Made by a program: the position numbers and the translations under genes
Shown here: positions 17,068-25,721 of the stretch, piece after piece
How positions within the stretch are numbered: the stretch's first letter is position 1
Layout of the letters: each line of letters opens with the position of its first letter
Assembly: GCA_947503005.1 (NCBI GenBank)
Contig: CANNCA010000001.1
Span: forward strand, 1-64,000
Direction of reading: 5' to 3'
Origin: an uncultured Flavobacteriaceae bacterium
GTDB lineage: Bacteria; Bacteroidota; Bacteroidia; Flavobacteriales; Flavobacteriaceae
DNA length: 64,000 nucleotides
Notes under the pieces: model-generated
The model's database searches: none
What the model was told of the DNA's origin: nothing
What the model saw: only the letters and a program-made list of their open reading frames with translations

Positions 17068-17728
17068 TTTTTTGATTTTGTTGCTTTCTCTGATTCTTAC
17101 GATAAAAATACGTGATAAATCCGATGGCCAACAATGTTCCGAACAAGGAGGGCAGGTATTGGCTATGCGGCTGAAATTCATCGTAGACCGTTCCTGTCGC
17201 GGCAGCTAATAGTGCCGTAAAAGCGGAAACCATTTTGTAAATGTGTTCATAAAGCCACAGATTTCCATACTTTTTTCGAGGGATAAGATAACGGAGCAAA
17301 TCATAAAGAACAATTGTAAAGAGGGCTCCCAAGGTGCTATAAATAATAAGTGGCGACCAAATCATACCAATATTCTTGATATAGTATAAAAAATAAATAC
17401 CTGATGATACTGCAAATAGGCCAACCAAAATGTCTTGAAAATTGATTTTGCAAGTCTTATTTTTTAAAACACGCATTCCCGAATAGGCATTGTATCCACT
17501 AAGAATGGTAATCACTAAAAGGAATTGGTTGACCTTAAAAATCAGTACCCCTAAGAGACCTGTAATAACCACGATGGTCAGAAAATAGAGAAAGATAGTT
17601 CCGCTTTTTCGATGTGTTTTTCCGCCCTTTGGCGTAGTCAGGGCCACTAGACCTAAGAGTAGAGCAACCATTCCAGTTGCAACGTGAACGATAATATTTG
17701 CCTTGTGCCAGAATTCAAAATTTTCCAT
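17033..17728 (-). CDS. Multi-pass membrane protein, DUF2306-like
   Basis: The ATG at 17728 opens a 231-residue protein starting MENFEFWHKANIIVHV; 23 upstream codons in frame are polar and were left out. Six to seven hydrophobic segments are seen, with the loop GGKTHRKSGTIFLYF after the first pair, which resembles DUF2306-type membrane proteins. A basic tail (RKNQRKQQNQKIEEK) lies in the cytoplasm. It overlaps the start of the downstream hydrolase and lies 76 bp after the AraC gene. The three probably form one operon controlled by that regulator. The function is unknown. Confidence 0.75.
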   Translation of the reverse strand: MENFEFWHKANIIVHVATGMVALLLGLVALTTPKGGKTHRKSGTIFLYFLTIVVITGLLGVLIFKVNQFLLVITILSGYNAYSGMRVLKNKTCKINFQDILVGLFAVSSGIYFLYYIKNIGMIWSPLIIYSTLGALFTIVLYDLLRYLIPRKKYGNLWLYEHIYKMVSAFTALLAAATGTVYDEFQPHSQYLPSLFGTLLAIGFITYFYRKNQRKQQNQKIEEKTITKVTH

Positions 17729-17803
17729 GAGAATTGTTTTAGCCAAAACTCTTGAAAATGAAAAAGATGTGCGACCCAACCCATTGGCTGAAACCAATTG
17801 AGG

Positions 17804-18937
17804 TTATTTTTTCTTGAATTCGGAAGGAGAGACTCCTGTATATTTTTTGAAGTAACGGTTAAACGAAGATTTCGATTTGAACCCACAATCGAAAGCAATA
17901 CCTAAGACCGAAAGTTGCTTGTAGTCATCCGAAAGCAATCTTTTCTTGGCCTCCTCAACACGATATTGATTCACAAAATCATAAAAATGGATCTGAAAAT
18001 GCTGATTGATGACTTGGGAGATATGAGATTGTGAGATTTCACTTTTTTCGGCAAGTAAAGATAAGTTAAGGTTCTCGTTCAAAAAGGGCTTTTCGGTTTC
18101 CATATGCTCGGTCAGTTGTTTTGCCAAGCTTTTAATTTTTTCAGGGGTAAGTCCTGATTTAGAGTATAACGCATTTTGATTTGTTTTATCGCCAAGATTT
18201 AAACTGGGAATTTTTTGCAACTCGTTATTAGAGAAAATAGCAGTTTGTCGAAATCCATAAAATCCAAAGGCGATTACCATAATACTTAGACAAATGCCAA
18301 CCAAGGTAAAAGCCTCTTCCACAGGGAGCAATTGAAATTGAACGGCTCCAAAAATCAAGAATGAAGTGGCCAGGAAAAGAATGAAGTACGAGTTCACGAT
18401 ATAACTCACCCATTTCAGGTTTACCTTTTCTTCAAAAGAAAAGTAGTCAAGAATATTCGCCCTATGCTTTTTCAGAAGTATTAAATCCCAAGTGCAATAA
18501 ACAAAGGCGGAAATTGCAAGTGGAGCTGCATAGTACTGCATCCACCAAAGGGACTTCTCATTGGGGTCTATAAAGCCATTTACGGCAGTAAGAAGAAGAC
18601 TTTCTTTCTGTTGTAAAATGAAAAATATAAGAACGTATACCGGGTAAATTCCTAAATGCAGTGATAGCGTTTTCCAAGAAACTTGATGTCCAGTAAGGGA
18701 TAAAATGTAAAGAAACAGCATTGGTGCGCCCAACAAGGGCAAGCCGAAAGTCACAATCGCCCAGAAACCTTCGATTTGAAAATGGTAGATGGTAATCTCA
18801 TAAAAAATTATTTGGCCCAAGGTCACCGCCAGCCATCCTAAAAATAATTAGTCACTTCGATTCTTTTTTTTCTTGAAAAGAAGGAGTAAAAACATGAAAA
18901 CTCCGATTCCAAGACCAGCATTTAATATAACTTCCAT
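17804..18937 (-). pseudogene. AraC-family regulator with N-terminal membrane domain, interrupted by in-frame TAA
   Basis: From the ATG at 18937 the frame reads a typical N-terminus of membrane-bound AraC regulators (MEVILNAGLGIGVFM, then LLLLF, KKKK and NRSD), stops at TAA (18848-18850), and continues in the same frame with LFLGWLAVTLGQIIF and five or six more helices. The C-terminal AraC DNA-binding domain (about residues 280-377, counted from the ATG) is intact: SLLAEKSEISQSHISQVIN is the first helix-turn-helix and GIAFDCGFKSKSSFNRYFKK the second. Restart at GTG 18826 would give a 340-residue product lacking the first helix. The gene is therefore either a fresh pseudogene, a truncated but working regulator, or a sequencing error. 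Confidence 0.85.
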
Positions 18938-18973
18938 TTAGGTGGGTTATGCTCGAACTTACAAGCTATGGAA

Positions 18974-20023
18974 TTATTCGCTTTCTGAAAAAGAATTCCA
19001 TCCCTGTGCCGTCAAAGGAATTTTAGTATTCGCCCGGGTAATCAAATGAGCACCTTCTGAAACATCCGTCATATGACCGATAACCGTAAGATGCGGATTT
19101 CCTTTTATCTTATCGAAATCTTTTTGATCAATGGTAAACAATAGTTCATAATCTTCTCCTCCGCTTAAAGCGACCATGGTACTATCGATTTTAAATTCTT
19201 CAGTAGCCGAAATTACGGTAGGGTCAAAGGGAATTTTATCCTCGAATAAATTACATCCGACATTACTATTTTTACATAAATGCAAAATTTCAGAGGAGAG
19301 TCCGTCACTGATATCGATCATGGCTTTAGGCCGCACTTCTAATTGTTTCAAAAGTTCAACAATATCTTTTCGAGCTTCTGGTTTCAACTGTCGTTCTACG
19401 ATATAAGAGTAGGGCTCTAAATCAGGTTGGCTGTTGGGGTTAACTTTGAAAACCTCTTTTTCACGTTCTAAGACCTGAAGTCCCATATAGGCAGCGCCTA
19501 AGTCTCCAGAAACCACGAGCAGGTCATTAGGTTGCGCTCCTTTTCGATAAACGATGTCTTCCTCTATTTGTTGACCTAGAGCGGTAATGCTTAAAAGTAA
19601 TCCTTTGGTTGAAGATGTGGTATCACCTCCGATAAGGTCGATGCTGTAATTTTTACAGGCCAGTGCAATGCCTTCGTATAATTCTTCAAGTGCTTCCAAC
19701 GGAAAACGATTTGACGCCGCAATGGATACGGTAATATGCTGAGCAATCGCGTTCATTGCATAGATATCGGACAAATTAACCATCACCGCTTTGTACCCCA
19801 GATGTTTTAAGGGCATATAACTAAGATCAAAATGTACGCCTTCCACCAATAAATCGGTGGAAATTACCGTTTGGTTTTTATAGTTTAGAACAGCTGCATC
19901 ATCACCGATTCCTTTCCGAGTAGATTTGTGGGTAATCGGAAAGTTTTTAGTCAAATGTTCGATCAATCCAAATTCACCTAACTTTTCAAGTGATGTACGT
20001 TCTTCGTTTTTATCTGCTAGCAT
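18974..20023 (-). CDS. thiL: Thiamine-monophosphate kinase ThiL
   Basis: This 349-residue protein has the PurM/ThiL family layout. Read in order: GIGDDAAVL with the metal-binding Asp pair, STDLLVEGVHFDL, the NLSDIYAMNA helix, LIGGDTTSS with the second Asp cluster, VVSGDLGAAYMGL, AMIDISDGLSSEI, and ALSGGEDYELLFT near the C-terminus. It phosphorylates thiamine monophosphate to thiamine diphosphate with ATP, the last step of cofactor synthesis. No other thiamine gene and no TPP riboswitch lies in the window. A -7 box stands only a few bases before the start codon, so the transcript should be almost leaderless. Confidence 0.95.
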   Translation of the reverse strand: MLADKNEERTSLEKLGEFGLIEHLTKNFPITHKSTRKGIGDDAAVLNYKNQTVISTDLLVEGVHFDLSYMPLKHLGYKAVMVNLSDIYAMNAIAQHITVSIAASNRFPLEALEELYEGIALACKNYSIDLIGGDTTSSTKGLLLSITALGQQIEEDIVYRKGAQPNDLLVVSGDLGAAYMGLQVLEREKEVFKVNPNSQPDLEPYSYIVERQLKPEARKDIVELLKQLEVRPKAMIDISDGLSSEILHLCKNSNVGCNLFEDKIPFDPTVISATEEFKIDSTMVALSGGEDYELLFTIDQKDFDKIKGNPHLTVIGHMTDVSEGAHLITRANTKIPLTAQGWNSFSESE

Positions 20024-20027
20024 GGTG

Positions 20028-20035
20028 CAAAAATA
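20028..20035 (-). promoter_or_regulatory. -7 box of thiL, predicting a near-leaderless transcript
   Basis: On the minus strand TATTTTTG matches TAnnTTTG and is followed by CACC and then the thiL ATG at 20023. With initiation usually 4-7 bases after the box, the mRNA would begin at or next to the start codon. A -33 TTG is not evident. Confidence 0.5.
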
Positions 20036-20170
20036 CGTGGAATCCCATAAAGGGTTTCTATCTCATGCATAAAAACCAGTACAAGAAAAGTTTGTACATC
20101 TTTTTCGTCAAAATAGATAGGGTAAGTGTGATTTTAACTGTTATGAACTAAACCGTCCGTCTTTAAAAAA

Positions 20171-20178
20171 TATCTTTG
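20171..20178 (+). promoter_or_regulatory. -7 box before the choice-of-anchor B gene
   Basis: TATCTTTG matches the consensus and lies 24 bases before the ATG at 20202. No good -33 TTG is present at 19-20 bp. Confidence 0.45.
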
Positions 20179-20201
20179 TATAAAAACCTTAAGATAAAAA
20201 T

Positions 20202-21464
20202 ATGAGCAAGTTCTCGATTTTGGTAAGTTTTCTATTTTTTCTTGCCTCCTGCGGAAGCGATGATGGTAATGACCCCATGGTTGTTATAATGAATGACCAA
20301 GACCAATTCGATGATGAAAATTCAAGCTCTGTAACGGTTCTATGTGAAAACGGAATGGCTGGCATATATCCATGCAATGGATACGATCTAATTGGTCGAA
20401 TAAGTCTGTCAGATTTCGATGCTACAAGAGGAAATGATGTTTGGGGTTGGACAGATACTACTACCGGAAAGGAATACGCCTTGATGGGGCTGGATAATGG
20501 AACCGCGTTTGTTGACATATCCGATTCTGAAAATCTGATATATTTGGGAAAGTTGCCCACAGCTTCTGTAGCTAGTACTTGGCGCGATATCAAAATCTAT
20601 CAAAACCATGCTTTTATTGTTTCTGATAATAGCCAAGGTGATGACACTCATGGCATGCAAGTATTTGATTTAGAGAGATTGCGCGAAGTATCGAATCCAC
20701 CACAGAACTTTGATGTTGATGCGCTATACACTGGCCTAGGTAGGGCTCATAATATCGTAATCAATGAAGAAACAGGCTACGCGTATGTAGTTGGAACAAA
20801 TCGAGGAGATGCCTTTGACGGCGGTGCGCATTTTATTAACATTCAAGATCCGAAAAATCCTGTGGCAGCTGGAGGTTATGCAGATAACGGCTATTCTCAC
20901 GATGCCCAAGTGGTAACTTATAATGGCCCTGATTCGGATTATTCAGGTAGGGAAATCTATATCGGCGCCAACGAAGATCAGGTGATAATTGCAGATGTCA
21001 CTGACAAGAATAATCCAGTAGAAATCGCTACGGTATTGTATCCGGACATTGAGTATACCCATCAAGGATGGTTTACGGAAGACCAACGGTATTTTATTCT
21101 TGGGGATGAATTGGATGAGGCCAGATTAGGTTTTAAATCTAGAACATTGATTTTTGACTTTACAGACTTGGACAATCCTGAATTGTTTCATACGTATTTG
21201 GGGCCAACAAGTGCAATTGATCACAACGGCTATGTAAAGGGCAACGAGTATTATTTGGCCAACTATACTGCAGGTTTACGCGTGCTCGACATTTCAGGAA
21301 TCGGGAATAAAAATGTCACTGAAAAAGCCTTTTTTGACACCTATCCTCAAAATGACACCCCTGGTTTTGATGGGGTTTGGAGCGTATATCCCTATTTTGA
21401 AAGCGGAAAGATAGTTTTGAGCGATGTCAGTGGCGGATTATTCGTGATTAAAGAATCAAATTAA
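20202..21464 (+). CDS. Choice-of-anchor B family lipoprotein (LVIVD-type propeller)
   Basis: The 420-residue protein has a lipobox at LASC (Cys 17) followed by an acidic linker and, from about residue 50, repeats of the LVIVD / choice-of-anchor B type: DVWGWTD, GTAFVDISDSENLIYLG, HAFIVSD, GMQVFDLERL, YAYVVGTNRG, HFINIQDPKNP, GLRVLDISGIG and GGLFVIKESN at the end. The arrangement predicts a propeller displayed on the cell surface. A conserved His in YTHQGWF and in DHNGYVKG may bind metal. The lipid anchor is visible; I infer an extracellular or surface role. The next gene, another propeller-like lipoprotein, starts 13 bp downstream, so the two are probably one transcript. Confidence 0.88.
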   Translation: MSKFSILVSFLFFLASCGSDDGNDPMVVIMNDQDQFDDENSSSVTVLCENGMAGIYPCNGYDLIGRISLSDFDATRGNDVWGWTDTTTGKEYALMGLDNGTAFVDISDSENLIYLGKLPTASVASTWRDIKIYQNHAFIVSDNSQGDDTHGMQVFDLERLREVSNPPQNFDVDALYTGLGRAHNIVINEETGYAYVVGTNRGDAFDGGAHFINIQDPKNPVAAGGYADNGYSHDAQVVTYNGPDSDYSGREIYIGANEDQVIIADVTDKNNPVEIATVLYPDIEYTHQGWFTEDQRYFILGDELDEARLGFKSRTLIFDFTDLDNPELFHTYLGPTSAIDHNGYVKGNEYYLANYTAGLRVLDISGIGNKNVTEKAFFDTYPQNDTPGFDGVWSVYPYFESGKIVLSDVSGGLFVIKESN

Positions 21465-21472
21465 AAACATGC

Positions 21473-21499
21473 TGTCATGCTGAGCGCGGTCGAAGCACA
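21473..21499 (+). repeat. Dispersed GTCATnCTGAGC-type repeat, copy A
   Basis: TGTCATGCTGAGCGCGGTCG followed by AAGCAC is a copy of a family found again at 60803-60828 on the other strand (TGTCATCCTGAGCACTGTAG, then AAAGGC). It sits exactly at the junction of two lipoprotein genes and contains the ATG used by the second. I know similar intergenic sequences to be common in bacterial genomes. Confidence 0.6.
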
Positions 21500-22856
21500 T
21501 CTACAGAAAAAACTACGGTTCATAGTAGTCGTTACGATACTTTTCCTAGCTGCCTGTTCCAAAGACTTCGAAGTAGTCGATGCTAGTAACGAAAATATGC
21601 GTTCTTTTTTGGGTGAATTGGATTTTATTAAAACCTATGGAGGCTCGGGTGAAGATTCGCCTCAAGCAATTATTGCAACTTCTGATGGTGGATTTGCGGT
21701 TTTAGGATTTTCTAATAGCACTGATGGAGATTTGCATGGAAAGAGTTTAGAAGTAAATGATTATTGGTTATTGAAGTTGGATTCTGAGGGAGAACTACAA
21801 TGGAGCAAAACATACGGGGGCAGTAAAGACGACCGTGGGCAGAGTTTAGTGCAAACCCAAGATGGTGGTTTTGCATTGACAGGTTATGCCATGAGTGATG
21901 ATGGTGATGCCAGTGTAAATAAAGGGTTTCATGACAATTGGATTATCAAAGTCGATGCTCAGGGAGAAATCGAATGGGAACGGAGTTATGGTTTTTCGGG
22001 TCATGACCACTCCTATGACATTTTGGATACTGAAGACGGTGGCTACTTTTTTACGGGATTTTTGGATATTACTTCGGCACGGGCCGATGGCAATACTGAA
22101 AAATCAAGCTCGATATCCGCTCATGGTGTTGGAGAATTTTGGGGTACCAAAATAGACGAAAAGGCCAACATAGAATGGCGCGGATATTATGGAGGAACCA
22201 ATAATGACAGGGCCCACGCAGCAGTACGTTCCGATGATGGGGGTTACGTGATGGCGGGTTTTACTGAAAGTGATGATTTCGATGTCAACAATTCTAGGGG
22301 AAGTTATGATTTTTGGACGGTCAAAATAGACGCTACTGGCAATTCCGTCTGGCAAAGCTCATTTGGAGGTACCGGCATTGAAAGGGCAGAAGATATTGCC
22401 AAGACTAAGGATGGGGGTTATGTAATTACTGGAAGTACTTTTAGCACTGATGTTGACGTATCAACAAATCATGGCGAGGCTGATATTTGGCTGATAAAAA
22501 TGGATGATTCAGGTAAACTAGTTTGGGACAAATCATTTGGTGGAAGCCAATTCGATGCCGCCCAAAGTGTTTTTGCAAGCCGTGATGGCGGGTTTATCAT
22601 CACGGGAAATTCCAAAAGCATGGATATGGATGTCAATGAAAACGTCGGCGAAAATGACCTTTGGGTGATAAAAACCGATGCCAATGGCAATCTGATTTGG
22701 CAAAAGTCGTTTGGCGGAAGTGGTCTTGATTTTGGTTTTGACGCCGTTGAAACGTCCACAGGGGCAATTGTATTGGTTGGTGAAACGGCGAGTGTTGACT
22801 TTTCAGGAGTTGAAAACCGGGGGAAATCCGATGCTGTGATTATCAAAATCAAATAG
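21477..22856 (+). CDS. Lipoprotein with seven to eight GGSxxD / DGGY repeats, propeller-like
   Basis: The 459-residue protein has a lipobox LAAC (Cys 27) and then about seven copies of a 50-60 residue repeat of the form YGGSxxDxAxx-TxDGGYxxxGxTxSxDxDV-xxNxGxxDxWxxKxDxxGxxxW. Seven such units fit one beta-propeller. Proteins of this type in Bacteroidota are surface-exposed and of unknown ligand; acidic D-x-D-x-N loops suggest calcium binding. The only available ATG (21477) lies inside a dispersed repeat, so the first ten residues (MLSAVEAHLQ) come from repeat DNA; the proper signal peptide starts at KKLRFIVVV. It follows the choice-of-anchor B gene by 12 bp. Confidence 0.8.
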   Translation: MLSAVEAHLQKKLRFIVVVTILFLAACSKDFEVVDASNENMRSFLGELDFIKTYGGSGEDSPQAIIATSDGGFAVLGFSNSTDGDLHGKSLEVNDYWLLKLDSEGELQWSKTYGGSKDDRGQSLVQTQDGGFALTGYAMSDDGDASVNKGFHDNWIIKVDAQGEIEWERSYGFSGHDHSYDILDTEDGGYFFTGFLDITSARADGNTEKSSSISAHGVGEFWGTKIDEKANIEWRGYYGGTNNDRAHAAVRSDDGGYVMAGFTESDDFDVNNSRGSYDFWTVKIDATGNSVWQSSFGGTGIERAEDIAKTKDGGYVITGSTFSTDVDVSTNHGEADIWLIKMDDSGKLVWDKSFGGSQFDAAQSVFASRDGGFIITGNSKSMDMDVNENVGENDLWVIKTDANGNLIWQKSFGGSGLDFGFDAVETSTGAIVLVGETASVDFSGVENRGKSDAVIIKIK

Positions 22857-22971
22857 AAATCTTAACCCCGATCTACCTCTAAATTTTCTAGGTCTTCATC
22901 GCTAAACTAAACCTTAGAATCATTATAGAAAATCCCTATTTGGCCATACGTTATAATAATGTTAGGAACTC

Positions 22972-23001
22972 TTGTAAAAAGAGACTTATGACCTATATTT
23001 G
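22972..23001 (+). promoter_or_regulatory. Promoter of the suf operon
   Basis: A -33 TTG (22972-22974) and a -7 TATATTTG (22994-23001) are separated by exactly 19 bases, a full match to the flavobacterial consensus TTG-N19/20-TAnnTTTG. It stands about 50 bases before the sufA-like start codon. No clear operator palindrome was seen next to it. Confidence 0.75.
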
Positions 23002-23052
23002 TAAACTATTTAGAATCATACCAAATAAATTCTGGTAGTAAAATATAAAGCT

Positions 23053-23382
23053 ATGATTCAAGTATCAGAAACGGCCAAGCAGAAAGTCATTAATTTAATG
23101 ACAGAAGGTGGCTTTGACGCGGCAACCGACTATGTTCGAGTAGGAGTGAAAAGTGGTGGTTGCAGTGGTTTATCGTATGAGCTAGACTTTGACAATAAAA
23201 TGACAGAGACTGATAAAGTCTTTGAAGACAATGACGTCCGAATTATTGTAGATAAAAAGAGTTTTTTATACCTCGTAGGAACCGTACTTGAATACTCTGG
23301 CGGACTTAACGGAAAAGGTTTTGTTTTCAACAATCCCAACGCACAGCGCACCTGTGGGTGTGGAGAAAGTTTTTCCCTCTAA
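23053..23382 (+). CDS. sufA: HesB/IscA-type A-type iron-sulfur carrier
   Basis: This 109-residue protein has the three invariant cysteines of A-type carriers: one in KSGGCSGLSY (about 36) and two in RTCGCGESF at the C-terminus. The length and the ending are standard. It would accept Fe-S clusters from the SufBCD scaffold and pass them on to target proteins. It is the first gene of the suf operon and stands 9 bp before sufB. The symbol sufA is chosen from the context; by sequence alone iscA or erpA would fit equally well. Confidence 0.93.
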   Translation: MIQVSETAKQKVINLMTEGGFDAATDYVRVGVKSGGCSGLSYELDFDNKMTETDKVFEDNDVRIIVDKKSFLYLVGTVLEYSGGLNGKGFVFNNPNAQRTCGCGESFSL

Positions 23383-23391
23383 ATTTTTAGA

Positions 23392-24837
23392 ATGGCATAT
23401 ACAGAAGAAGAATTAAAGAAGGAGCTTGAAACCAAAGAATATGAATATGGTTTCTATACGAATATCGAGTCTGACACTTTTCCAAAAGGATTAAATGAAG
23501 ACATCGTTCGAGCCATTTCAAAAAAGAAGAACGAACCTGAATGGATGACCGAGTGGCGTTTGGAAGCTTTTCGTATTTGGGAAAAGATGGAGGAACCCGA
23601 ATGGGCCAATGTTCATTATGAAAAACCTGATTTTCAAGCCATCAGTTATTATTCCGCTCCTAAATCGGCAGACCCTAATAAATCGTTGGAGGATGTAGAT
23701 CCAGATTTGCTGGAAATGTATCGAAAATTGGGAATTTCGGTTGATGAGCAAAAAAAATTGCAAAATGTAGCTGTTGATATTGTAGTAGATTCTGTTTCCG
23801 TAGCAACAACGTTCAAAAAGACTTTAGCAGAAAAGGGGATTATCTTCATGCCGATTTCCGAGGCAATTCAAGAGCATCCAGAACTGGTGAAAAAGTACAT
23901 GGGGACAGTAGTTCCTAAAACGGATAATTTTTATGCTGCCTTAAATTCGGCAGTATTTACCGATGGCTCTTTCTGTTACATTCCAAAAGGGGTAAGATGT
24001 CCTATGGAATTGTCAACCTATTTTAGAATTAATGAAGGTGGTACCGGGCAGTTTGAGCGTACGCTCGTCATTGCTGATGAAAGTAGTTACGTAAGTTACT
24101 TGGAAGGTTGTACGGCCCCTTCAAGAGATGAAAACCAATTGCATGCAGCGGTTGTAGAGCTTATTGCATTGAACGATGCTGAAATAAAATACTCAACGGT
24201 ACAAAATTGGTACCCAGGAAATGCTGAAGGAAAAGGTGGCGTTTACAACTTTGTAACCAAACGGGGAATATGTGAGAATAACGCAAAAATTTCATGGACC
24301 CAAGTTGAGACGGGTTCTGCGGTAACATGGAAATATCCTTCCTGTATACTCAAAGGAAATAATTCAGTAGGTGAATTTTATTCCATTGCAGTAACGAACA
24401 ATTTTCAGCAAGCGGATACAGGTACCAAAATGATTCATTTAGGGAAGAATACTAAAAGCACCATTATTTCAAAAGGTATTTCCGCTGGAAAATCTCAAAA
24501 TAGTTATAGAGGATTGGTTCAAATTGGATCGAGAGCGGAAAATGCCCGTAACTTTTCGCAATGTGATTCATTGTTGATGGGCAACGAATGTGGCGCCCAT
24601 ACTTTTCCGTATATCGAAGCAAAGAATAAATCTGCTCAGATAGAACACGAGGCCACGACAAGTAAAATTGGTGAGGACCAGATTTTCTATTGCAACCAAA
24701 GAGGTATAGATACTGAAAAAGCAATTGCATTAATCGTAAATGGTTTTAGCAAAGAGGTATTGAACAAATTACCAATGGAATTCGCAGTTGAAGCGCAAAA
24801 ACTTTTGGAAATAAGCTTAGAAGGCTCTGTGGGTTAA
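23392..24837 (+). CDS. sufB: Fe-S cluster assembly scaffold SufB
   Basis: The 481-residue protein matches SufB along its whole length. It has an N-terminal helical part ([17 protein letters not shown]), the beta-helix core with [19 protein letters not shown] and [21 protein letters not shown], and the C-terminal [20 protein letters not shown], in which the conserved cysteine and Glu take part in cluster building. With SufC and SufD it forms the SufBC2D scaffold that receives sulfur from SufSE. The stop codon is followed after only six bases by an unrelated lipoprotein gene rather than by sufC. Confidence 0.97.
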   Translation: MAYTEEELKKELETKEYEYGFYTNIESDTFPKGLNEDIVRAISKKKNEPEWMTEWRLEAFRIWEKMEEPEWANVHYEKPDFQAISYYSAPKSADPNKSLEDVDPDLLEMYRKLGISVDEQKKLQNVAVDIVVDSVSVATTFKKTLAEKGIIFMPISEAIQEHPELVKKYMGTVVPKTDNFYAALNSAVFTDGSFCYIPKGVRCPMELSTYFRINEGGTGQFERTLVIADESSYVSYLEGCTAPSRDENQLHAAVVELIALNDAEIKYSTVQNWYPGNAEGKGGVYNFVTKRGICENNAKISWTQVETGSAVTWKYPSCILKGNNSVGEFYSIAVTNNFQQADTGTKMIHLGKNTKSTIISKGISAGKSQNSYRGLVQIGSRAENARNFSQCDSLLMGNECGAHTFPYIEAKNKSAQIEHEATTSKIGEDQIFYCNQRGIDTEKAIALIVNGFSKEVLNKLPMEFAVEAQKLLEISLEGSVG

Positions 24838-24843
24838 TTGAAA

Positions 24844-25716
24844 ATGAAAAAACATATAATCATATTATTTTCCTTAACGGTTCTTGTCTTTTCTTGTAAG
24901 GAAGTAAAGAAAGAAGAAAAAGATGAAGTAGCTGAGATAGTTAAACCAGAAGTAAAGCTCTACACTTTTGATGGTGGTACCGTAATGGTCAACAATCTAG
25001 AATTGTTTTCGCAAGACACTACTTACCAAGGCCAAACCAAAGAGTTTTCGGATGCATTTTACGTAATAAGCCATCCTGACGGAAATTTGATGTGGGATGC
25101 AGGGCTTCCGGAGGGTTTGATTGGCTTATCCGAACCGTTTACAGATCCAAGTGGAGCTTTTACAGTTTCCAGAAAAGATTCAATTGTAGACCAATTGAAA
25201 TCCATTGGCATGGTCATAAACGATATCGAATATATCGCACTTTCACATACACATTTTGACCATAGTGGCCATGCAAATCGATTTAAGAATTCAACTTGGT
25301 TGGTACAGGAAGCTGAATATGATTTTATTACCAGTGAGGAATCTCAAAAAACAAATACGGATAATTATAATGCCATCAAGGAGCTTACCAGAATGAAAAA
25401 GCTCAACGGTGATTTTGATGTTTTTGGAGACGGTAGCGTAGTGATTAAATCAATGCCAGGCCATACACCCGGGCATCAAGTATTATTTCTCGATTTGGCC
25501 GAAAACGGACCTACTCTATTAACTGGAGACCTATATCATCTGTACGAAAACAGGGAATATAAAAGAGTGCCTATTTTTAATTTTGATGTAGACCAAACCC
25601 TAAAAAGTATGGATGCATTTGAAGCTTTTGCTAAGAAGAAAAATGCAAAAGTGTATTTGCAACACCAAAAAGAAGATTTTAATAAAATGCCGAAGGCACC
25701 TGAATACCTAAAATAA
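24844..25716 (+). CDS. Metallo-beta-lactamase-fold lipoprotein, lactonase-like
   Basis: The ATG at 24844 opens a 290-residue lipoprotein (lipobox VFSC, Cys 18), so the enzyme is periplasmic. The MBL metal site is complete: LSHTHFDHSGH (H-x-H-x-D-H), the His of MPGHTPGHQ, the Asp of LLTGDLYHLYENREYKRVP and the His of VYLQHQKEDF. The last two segments resemble N-acyl-homoserine lactonases of the AiiA branch, so a lactone or ester is the likely substrate; other MBL hydrolase activities are possible. It lies between sufB and sufC, 6 bp from each, so it must be cotranscribed with the suf genes although it has no known part in cluster assembly. Confidence 0.85.
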   Translation: MKKHIIILFSLTVLVFSCKEVKKEEKDEVAEIVKPEVKLYTFDGGTVMVNNLELFSQDTTYQGQTKEFSDAFYVISHPDGNLMWDAGLPEGLIGLSEPFTDPSGAFTVSRKDSIVDQLKSIGMVINDIEYIALSHTHFDHSGHANRFKNSTWLVQEAEYDFITSEESQKTNTDNYNAIKELTRMKKLNGDFDVFGDGSVVIKSMPGHTPGHQVLFLDLAENGPTLLTGDLYHLYENREYKRVPIFNFDVDQTLKSMDAFEAFAKKKNAKVYLQHQKEDFNKMPKAPEYLK

Positions 25717-25721
25717 GAAGT

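Noticed and set aside
20024-20201. TPP riboswitch near thiL
   Set aside because: The region between thiL and the divergent gene is only 178 bp, lacks the conserved riboswitch core, and the thiL promoter box is directly at the start codon.
22857-23052. IscR- or Fur-type operator at the suf promoter
   Set aside because: No convincing inverted repeat was seen next to the -33 and -7 elements.
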